From Pectinophora gossypiella (Eukaryota; Arthropoda; Insecta; Lepidoptera; Gelechiidae), in contig NC_065419.1 in assembly GCF_024362695.1 (NCBI RefSeq), positions 3,782,678 to 3,846,677 on the forward strand: 64,000 nucleotides of DNA, read 5' to 3'. The notes beneath the pieces are model-generated. The model was not told the origin of the DNA, did no database searches, and worked only from the letters and a program-made list of their open reading frames with translations. The position numbers and the translations under genes were made by a program. Within the stretch, counting starts at the first letter, position 1, and the number at the start of each line of letters is the position of its first letter. Positions 55,985 through 64,000 of the stretch are shown here, one piece after another.

Positions 55985-56400
55985 CAATAAAAAGTGAGAC
56001 TGTGTATGAAGCAAAAAAATATGTCATTTTATTTTTCGATATATATAGTCACCTTTTTAGGTTTATACACTTCATCATCTCCGTAGCGTTATCTCGTTTT
56101 TCGGAAGGTCACAGGGTACGCGTTTTTAAGTTTACGCACTTGGTATACCTTTTTTACAGACATAAAATTCCATCAACACTTCATCCTGTTCCCCTAAAAA
56201 TTCTTGTACGGCAGTGATTACCGCATTACAAAAGTTCACTGGCCTATAAGATGGTCTTTTAACATTGAATGTATAGAAACCATAAGGAGGAAGGTCCGGT
56301 GGATATGGAGGATGTTCCATCAATTCAAACACAGCATCTACAATAGGAGCCATCGCAAATTTGGCGTTGAGCGCGGGGGCGATTTTTTATTGAAACAAAA
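55985..56400 (-). pseudogene. mariner transposase C-terminal remnant
   Basis: On minus, an open frame (56353 to 56132) reads FELMEHPPYPPDLPPYGFYT and later AVITAVQEFLGEQDE, the region around the third acidic residue of mariner D,D34D transposases. The family has Asp shortly after PDLAP; here that place reads PPYGF, so the catalytic residue is lost. The frame fails after KKGIPSA. GTTCAATAAAAAGTGAGAC near 55985 may be the terminal repeat. The N-terminal two thirds are absent. Confidence 0.7.
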
Positions 56401-56475
56401 CAACTTTAGCGAGTTTGCCACGTCGTTTCACACTTCAACTTCCGGGCCTTCCACCCGTGACATCAGTACTGCGTT

Positions 56476-56805
56476 CTTCTCTCGTGTGGGTTGTGAGGTG
56501 GATTACCAACCTCATCAACCCTGGTGTCAGGGTTACTATTCAGCCGCCAAAGGCCCCTGACATGACTCATGTTACGACTACTTTCATCAGTAAGTAGTAA
56601 CCGAGACCAACGGCTTAAAGTGCCTTCCGAAGCACGGGTCATCTTACTTTCGGACAATCATGTGATCAGCCTGTAATGTCCTAACCAAACTAGGGAGTAC
56701 AAAGTAATTTTTGTGATATTTCCCCATCGGGATTCGAACCCGGGACCTACGGATCGTGAGCATAACGCTCAGCCACTGGACCACGGAGGCAGTTACTGTG
56801 TACTA
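56476..56805 (-). mobile_element. SINE S1, full length
   Basis: Tail CTCTCGTGTGGGTTGTGAGG, core GACCAACGGCTTAAAGTGCC, and on minus B box GGGTTCGAATCCCGATGGGG. TACTGCGTT at 56467-56475 and 56806-56814 may be the TSD, with ~15 extra bases at the 5' end. Confidence 0.75.
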
Positions 56806-57204
56806 TACTGCGTTGAAATCAAAGATTTTCGAGGCGTAAAACGGCCATGCTTGTGTGGGAGTTCTCTAATACTATTTTAGGTATATTTAAGAACTACGTG
56901 TCCGTTGAAAAGGGCAAATGAAGGAAGAGAAAGGGTTGACGGCACATCCAAACAGCATTAAATTAGTTAAGCCCATTTGTTTTTTGTTTAAAGGGAAAGA
57001 TAGGAATAACGGACATGGGTACGTATTTCCGGGCGGTTTTCATTAAAATAACTTTACGTTATAAATACTTTCTCTTTAAGTAAGATTATAACTCAAGCCC
57101 AAGGGGTTAGACAACTTGCAAACGATTATGAATGAAATCATCTAGCTCTAGCTAGCTTTCAATGAATTATGAAATGATATGCAGCTAGCTGAAAACATAA
57201 ATAT

Positions 57205-57255
57205 GTTATGTTATAATTAAAACATTAATACCGGGTGCTTACCGCGTAAATCAGG
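57205..57255 (-). mobile_element. Penelope-like end scrap
   Basis: ATTAAAACATTAATACCGGG then GCTTACCGCG, a degraded copy of the arm at 29652-29694. Confidence 0.4.
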
Positions 57256-57640
57256 GATCCAATCAAAAACATAAATGTGAAATGAGGGCCAAGTTCAATA
57301 TGCCTAAATAATAAAAATAATAATATAAATGCCTTGGCTGTTGACTTCAATGACAAAAGAAGTGAGATCTAAATGGGTGCAAAGTTCAATGGTCAGTCCT
57401 GAAATTTATTTATAAGTAACAGTATAACATAATATCATATCTTCTTATAACATAAGATAATGTATTGTAGCCTAAGGTCTGTCTGGGCCAAATTTGATAA
57501 GTTTATGTGAAATAGTTTTTGATTTATAAGGGGGTCAAAAGTGGCTCCAAATCCAAATGGTTCGTGTAATACTACACACGGTGCGGCTCGCCAGTTCTGT
57601 TTCTTCAACTTGGCTTGACACGCTACCGCGTGTCTAGATA
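57256..57640. repeat. Repeat RP6, short copy
   Basis: Same ends as 5977-6891 but without the 650-bp interior. It keeps TTATAAGTAACAGTATAACA and GTGCGGCTCGCCAGTT. This suggests the long copy carries an insertion or this one a deletion. Confidence 0.5.
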
Positions 57641-57711
57641 TGATAATAACCGCGAAAGCCTCAAACAATGTATGTTATGTAATATAACATAAACAGTCTA
57701 TATCTGTCTCA

Positions 57712-57993
57712 GGACACAGGCCTCCCCTCAATCAACCGGAGGGTGTGGAGCATACCCCACCACGCTGCTCCACTGCTGGTTGAAGTAGGCGTTTTTTACG
57801 GCTAATAGTCGGCTTAACGTGCCCTCCGAAGCATGGAACCATGCTCACTTTTCTTAAAAAATCTGGTGGTACAAGTCTTTAATGTATTTGGCAAATAAAG
57901 GTCAGTCTCACATTGTAATTTCGATAATGTCTTCGTCGGGAATCGAACCCGGATCTTCGAGATCGTGAGCCCAACGCTCTGTGACAACAGAGG
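57712..57993 (-). mobile_element. SINE S1b
   Basis: CACAGGCCTCCCCTCAATCA, CACCACGCTGCTCCACTG, a shortened core, and on minus B box GGGTTCGATTCCCGACG. Confidence 0.7.
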
Positions 57994-58009
57994 CTATTAG
58001 CTGAATACA

Positions 58010-58298
58010 TCACATCATCAGCCCATTAACGTCCCCACTGCTGGGGCACGGTCCTTCCCTATGGATGGACAGGGAGATCGGGCCTTAAACCATCACGCGG
58101 GCCCAGTGCAGATTGATGGTTATTAACGATTGTTAATGCAGCCGGGACCAACGGCTTAACGTGCCTTCCGAAGCACGGAGGAGCTCGAGATGAAAACTTT
58201 TTTTTGTGGTCACCCATCCTATGACCGGCCTTTGCGAAAGTTGCTTAACTTCAACAATCGCAGACCGGGCGCGTTTACCGCTGCGCCACCGAGCTCCT
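58010..58298 (-). mobile_element. SINE S2, full length
   Basis: Complete S2 on minus. AATACAT occurs just outside both ends and may be a short TSD. Confidence 0.8.
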
Positions 58299-58374
58299 CT
58301 AAATACATAATAAGTTGCGCTGAATACATAATAAGTTTTTATATTTGCCCTAGGTTATGTATGTCATACTCAGC

Positions 58375-58425
58375 AAATACAACGAAAAAGGCTTCGAACC
58401 GACACTACCCGTTTGAGGGCATATA
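58375..58425 (-). mobile_element. SINE S4 head scrap
   Basis: GGCTTCGAACCGACACTACC and GTTTGAGGGC resemble the S4 head on minus. Confidence 0.35.
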
Positions 58426-60731
58426 AGAATAATACTACGTATAGAAAGACAACATCACACACACAGATGCGCGTGTACGATAACGTCAATGTGTGTTGCC
58501 TGTGTAAATAATAATATAATAATAATAATTCTTTATTAAAGGCAAAAACAAAACCCATTACAATATAAAATATAAAAATATAGAATATAAAAATCCAATT
58601 ATACAAAATAAAATATAAAATAGTTAAAGTGTAAAACATGAAATTTTAAAATAATAATATGATAAAAATAGATCATAAAAATACAAATCAATACTATTTA
58701 AAATTTGCGTCTTGGTGCAAGAGCAGCCAGTGACTAAGAATAGGACTGGTGATATCCTCACATATTCTACGTAACACAAGGTTGTTTGTATAAGGTGCCC
58801 GGGGTGTGGTAAGTATGAGATTTTTGTATAGTATGGTATGGTCACTTATTACCAGCCCGTGTAGATACAAAAAGAGCGCATATTAATAGAAAGGAACCTA
58901 CGAATAAATAATAAGTCAGGAAGAGTAACTATGAACAAACGCCGGCGAAATATTGGCCCCACGACATTCTAAAAGATCGTAAATCCATAAAACCAATCAG
59001 TAGCGATTCCGTGACGCGCTTCATTGCGACAAGCGCTGTGATTGGTTATCAATAGCAACCACAATAGAGGTTGGTGCGTGTGTTTCCGGGGTTCTCAAAT
59101 CAAGGATGTTGTTATGCAATGCATGGATGACTATAAGTAAAAAATGGACGAAACTAACGGTGGATTTAATAATTTTTAGTGTTTTGTATTTCGGATGAGG
59201 GGTGTTGCTGAATTATGTATTCAAGTAGTATTATTATACTCGCTCCTTGTTCGAGAGGTTTTTAACAGTGTAGTCTACGTCTTATGCTCCAGCATCGTCA
59301 CAATTTTCAAAGCTCATATCCAAAGCTAAAAAAAAAAGTTAGTTTCCCGCTTCCTGAACGCAGCTGTCAACTAATGTCATTACGGTTTTTGTGCACCGGC
59401 GCGTCACTTCGCCTCCGTAAATAAACTAATTAAAAACCAATATTTAATACAAAAACATGATTGATATAGTGCGAAAAATCTGTTACTTACATAATCAAGT
59501 GCTTTTTTCTCTAAAAAAGCTAGAAACAGTACCAAAGAAAAAATGTGGATGACGACGAGCGTAAGTTCTTTTTGATAAAACAAAATGTGGATTAAACTGG
59601 TAAGTCTTAACATTATCCATCTACTAAAACAAGAGAAGATATAATTATGATCAATTCAATTTAATTCCTTTTATTGTCGAAAACAAATAACTTTTTTTGA
59701 GGTTATAATTTTATAATCCTAACATTCGAAGAAGTAACTTAAGTTGGTACTTATTACTAATAAAAGTAACTAGTTTTATTAACATAAATAATAATATTAA
59801 AATTGTATCGTGTTCGTGTTATAACAGTGATTTAAAAGTTATACTTTATTCCGATGTTGATGTTGTTTAAATTCGCCTTATATAAGGCAGGCAAAGATCT
59901 GAGGACTATACAGTCTTGACTTTAGTAATTTAATATTCGAAAATCACGATCAAATTAGGCCTAAGCCTTGTCTTCAGTCCCTGATTGCCGCGTTTTTTTT
60001 TTTTCATCAGTCAAAAAAAAAAAAAAATTTTTTTGGTTCTTTTTGTAATTCGTGTTCTTGGCTTATGTTGCGGTTGATAACTTACTATCAGCGAATGAAA
60101 TGAGCAGTTTTATTATAAAACAAAGAGAACCAGTGAAATATAACTGCAGAATGGCATAGAAAAGTAAATAATTAGCTCGGAAATAATTTGACAAGTTCAG
60201 ATAATTAGATGACAGAAGCACTTCATGTTTACCCTGTTCATCAAGAAGTACCCATGACACAGTAGTACTCGATATCACAGAGGTCATCTACACCATTGGT
60301 AGACAAGATACATAACTTATTCAAGATAAAACTTAAAACATTTAGAGAATTATAATTGGTTTACTACAGGATAACCATACTTAAAAATGATATTATATAT
60401 ATTATAACAGTACATAATCCCTTCTCACAGTCTCTGTTAAGTGGTGTTAATAATGTTATCTTCTCCGAATGATACTTACAATATAAGATGATGATAATAT
60501 ACCCTAACAATAAAAACAGAAAGAGTGTTAAGAGAGTACAGGCAAAAGATAGCCTTATTATAGTAAGCAATTTCTTCCAAATTACTCTAATCTTATTATA
60601 ATTCAAGCTTCCAACGTATGGGTGATGATTATTGGTACCAACCTAACCATCAAGAGAACACCACTTGGAGAGTCACCTAGTTAAGCACTAGTAGTGAACT
60701 GTCTGACTAGACAGACTATTTGTTTCCTTTT
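58426..60731. other. AT-rich stretch, few features
   Basis: 58505-58620 is A/T-rich and LINE-3'-like (TTCTTTATTAAAGGCAAAAA). 59993-60034 has T12, eight bases, A15 and T7, able to fold back. No coding recognised; the SINE density of the earlier 58 kb is gone. Confidence 0.45.
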
Positions 60732-61810
60732 AGAGCTATCACAATAGAGGATAGACAATGGACTTGATGTATCAACCCTATTAACATAAAAATCAACCAC
60801 TAAGACTGTTGCAAAGCGCAAATATACCTATGCCTTATTTTAATACCTAGAGCTATCATTTAGCGGATGGACAGTGGACTTGATGGTACCAACTTAATGT
60901 ACATAAGAGCTATCACTAGGAAGTTTGCCATTGCTAAGCGCTAATATACCTATTTTACATTTCCATACCTAGAGCTATCACTTAGAGGATAGACAATGGA
61001 CTTAAAGGCACAATGCACATAAGAGCTACCATTAGGAAGGTCGCCATTGATAAGCGCTAATATACCTATTTGTCATTTCCATACCTAGAGCTATCACTTA
61101 GAGGATAGACAATATACTTGAAGGTATCAATGTAATGAACATAAGAGCTACCACTAGGAAGCTCGCCACTGACAAGCGCTAACATACCTATTTCTCATTT
61201 CCATACTTAGAGCTATCACTTAGAGGATAGACAATGGACTTGATGGTATCAACCTAATTAACAAAAGATCTACCACCAGGAAGGTCGCCATTGCCAAGCG
61301 CTAATATACCTATTTATCATTTCCATGCCTAGAGCTATCACTTAGAGGATAGACAATGGACTTGAAGGTATCAACACAATGAATGTAAGAGCTACCACTA
61401 AGAAAGTCGCCATTGACAAGCGCTAACATACCTATTTCTCATTTCCATACTTAGAGCTATCACTTAGAGGATAGACAATGAACTTGATGGTATGAACCCT
61501 ATTAACATAAGAGCTACCACGACTATGGTCGGCATTGGCAAGCGCTATATACCTATTTCTCATTTCCATACTTAGAGCTATCACTTAGAGGATAGACAAT
61601 GGACTTTATGGTATGAACCCTATTAATATAAGAGCTACCACGATTATGGTCGGCATTAGCAAGCGCTATATACCTATTTCTCATTTCCATACCTAGAGCT
61701 ATCACTTAGAGGATAGACAATGGACTTGATGGTATCAACTCTAATAACATAAAGCTACCACTACAAGTATCGCCTTTTGCTAAACGCTAGTAGATAGCTA
61801 GAACATAGAC
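60732..61810. repeat. ~122-bp satellite, nine units
   Basis: AGAGCTATCA starts at 60732, 60849, 60971, 61087, 61209, 61331, 61453, 61574 and 61695 (steps 116-122). Each unit has two related halves, AGAGCTATCACTTAGAGG and AGAGCTACCACTAGGAAG, so the unit is itself an old dimer. The outer units are more diverged. Confidence 0.85.
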
Positions 61811-62264
61811 CAACTATTTTTTATACTTTTATTTCCATGTTTGGTTTGTCACTTGAAGAATCGAAGATAAACCATTGAATTGTCGGGGCTTACCTACCCA
61901 TGTTGAAACTCAAGATTAGACTAATGCTGAGAAACAATAGACTATTATGTCAAATTGATTATTATAAAATAATGAGAGTACAAATTCTGAAGAAATAACC
62001 GACAATTCAAAACCTAAAAACCTCTGTTCTATTAATCAACCTCATCATCACAGGCCTTTACATCTTTATCAGATGATTCAACTGTGCTAGAAATCAAAGT
62101 ATTAATAGTATGTAATGTCAGAGATTACTTTCAAAAGAGATAACTGTACACAAGACATGGTTAGAGAATACTGCTATTAAATTCTTTCAACCAACATCAT
62201 AAAATTCAAATAGCACATAAATAATAATGAATAACATTGCCCGAAGAGTGAGTAAACGAGATAG
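61811..62264. other. No recognised feature
   Basis: AT-rich, no repeats recognised. Confidence 0.4.
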
Positions 62265-62531
62265 CAACAGGATCTGTGGAACAGAGACAACAGTATCAGC
62301 AGGCAGCCCCACAGCCAACAGCATGAACAGAAAGCCCACAAGGAACAGTATCAGCAGGCCGCCCCACAGCCAGCAATAAAAGCAGTGATGCAACCAGTCA
62401 TGATCAGCAGTGCCATAACCAGCAGTACCAGCAGCCCTACAGCCAGCAGTAGTAGCAGAGCTACAACCAGATGTATTAGCAGTCTCACAGCCATTAGTAT
62501 CAACAGTGGCCCAGGCAGCAAGGCCGTTTAA
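62265..62531 (+). other. Gln/Ser-rich open frame in CAG-rich imperfect repeat
   Basis: Open for 88 codons to TAA at 62529, without an ATG at its start. Gln-rich first (HEQKAHKEQYQQAAPQP), then Ser/Thr/Ala-rich (SSTSSPTASSSS). The DNA is an imperfect CAG/AGC repeat (GTATCAGCAGGC at 62293 and 62348). AG before 62265 could be an acceptor. It could be an exon of a low-complexity protein or only a repeat; the opposite strand is also open. Confidence 0.25.
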
Positions 62532-64000
62532 GAATAGTACCTCATGAGGAGGAAGAATTCCCTATAAAGTTATAATGGGAAAATTTGCACAAGCAAATAT
62601 ACCTACCTTTATGATATTTACTTTTTCAAAATTCTGGTAAAATTAATTCCGAATGTCTATCACTAAAAGTTTTAGCATTATCATTAAGACATGGGATTCA
62701 AATCCTGTCTTTGTTAATCAGGAATAACAATACTAATCTCAGTATAAATTGAGGTACCTACCTGATAATATTATAACTTCAATGAAAATTTCCTTCAAGT
62801 ATTACATTCGAAATTGTAAAATATTGATACCTAGTTCGGTTAGATAGAATAGTTCCCCTTTTTATTATTAACTCATAGGTGAAAAGGAAGGAAAAATAGT
62901 TCATTATTAACATATAACTTACATCACCATTAGCGTTTTCTCTAAATTATGTTGTTGTAGATTTATTATGTTGTTGCTGATCAGCCCAAAACACAGTTTA
63001 CAATTAATATAAAAATTACAACAATAATGTCCCTCCACTTAATCAATCGGAACCAAACTGCAGTGGAGAAGTAACAATAATATTTTCATGATAAATATAT
63101 GTTTATCCTATTTTTCCAGTAAATAATAGGACGTTACTATTACTGTCCTAAAAACAAATTCAATAATTATTACACTAAAGAGATAGCTGCGTAAACAATG
63201 TTACGTGTGTTAATGTGTTGTGTGTACGTTGTTCTATCATCTGATTGGTGGGTGAAAGGTTGCATAGAGGAATAGGAAAAAATTCCACAACAAGTTTTAT
63301 TTATTATTACCACATAAAAAATTACACTAAATGTTATTACCAAGCCCATATGGTCGATATTAGGTAATACACAATAACGTGGGCTCAGGTAATCTATTTT
63401 AATAAAAACAAAATCTTAATTATTCCGAAGATAATTATCACACAAGTACATAATGTAAATGCACTTCCCCTCTTTATACTTTCAGCCTCATTTAACAATA
63501 TCTTATAATAAAGAGGAAAGTTTAGTTCAGTGGTTCTGAATATTTTAATGAAAAAGGTCATTTGAATAAATGTATCGAAATTCTTACTTGCACTTATATT
63601 TGTATTTTCTCTAATCAATTTGACATGTTGTCTTAGGATTCATTTAACTACTCAATGTCGACAACAATTGCCAACTTAGCACAGGATGTTACAATCAATC
63701 TTGTGTCTGGGTGCTCTCGTCATTACCCGTTCTTCTTTATGTATTTCTTCTTCTTTTATGTATGTAAACAAATAATGTGTAACTTTGATAATTATTGTAG
63801 CCCTTGGTGTGCCAATGAAAAATGAGTGTTATACTATATGATGAAGTCTCACAGTCCTTTCGACTATAACTATCGTTGTTGTTCAAGAGCTTCGGAAATG
63901 TGCTCTATGGTGAGGTCCCTGTGAGGCTCTTATAGCCAATCTTGATGTTGAGCTCCATCAGAAATTTGTTCTTGTGTAGTTCTTTTGTTGTGAAATTGAT
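62532..64000. other. No recognised feature
   Basis: AT-rich unique-looking sequence. No frame, RNA gene or repeat that I can support. Confidence 0.45.

Noticed and set aside
56204..56560. 118-codon plus frame
   Set aside because: Antisense to the mariner remnant and running into an S1 SINE.
62187..62393. Hydrophobic minus frame as a membrane protein
   Set aside because: It is the reverse reading of the CAG-rich repeat; CTG-rich codons give Leu-rich peptide by composition.

Overview
The window looks like repeat-rich, non-coding genomic DNA from a lepidopteran insect, most likely a moth. Several signs point this way. There are non-autonomous Helitrons whose 3' ends carry the GCGACTTCGTCCGCG-type hairpin and a CTAG terminus. 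There are many tRNA-headed SINEs with RTE-like tails ending in (GATGAT)n. There are Jockey/CR1-like and RTE-like LINE 3' ends, a Penelope-like GIY-YIG fragment, a mariner scrap and many foldback MITEs. The species call rests on familiarity with these families; no search was run. I see no intact host gene, RNA gene or CRISPR array.

Layout. 1-10 kb: SINE, MITE and LINE scraps, a twin-primed RTE insertion (807-1010), and an exon-like fragment of an unknown host gene with an in-frame stop (4370-4649, minus). 10-17 kb: LINE C-terminal relics (10469-10972, 13862-14400), a Harbinger-like MITE (14901-15095) and a two-unit foldback element (16841-17308). 17.3-19.3 kb: the only long ORF, a 5'-truncated reverse transcriptase of a Jockey/CR1-type LINE, followed by a short Helitron and a full SINE. 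20.4-21.8 kb: a mirrored array of CATAA motifs, then a Penelope-like element pseudogene. 26.4-28.9 kb and 48.6-51.1 kb: two 2.5-kb Helitrons in opposite orientation, each holding about ten copies of a 134-bp tandem unit. 29-48 kb: a mosaic of SINEs, LINE tails, Penelope ends and MITEs, often nested. 51.8-52.6 kb: a CpG-rich 37-bp minisatellite. 54.5-58.3 kb: nested LINE/SINE/mariner remnants. 58.4-64 kb: AT-rich DNA with almost no SINEs, a 122-bp satellite (60732-61810) and a short Gln/Ser-rich open frame (62265-62531).

Labels used here, all private to this report. S1, S1b, S2, S3 and S4 are tRNA-headed SINE families. R is a poly(A)-tailed retroposon family of unknown class. M1 to M5 are MITE families. 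X and RP6 are unclassified repeats. S1, S1b and S2 share a central module but have different heads and tails. Target-site duplications (TSDs) can be read directly for several insertions.

Nothing here works together as a pathway. The relationships are those of nested insertions: elements cut other elements, and LINE-type machinery probably moved the SINEs and R. The density and nesting would suit heterochromatin, a W-linked region or a piRNA-source locus, but the sequence alone cannot decide between these.
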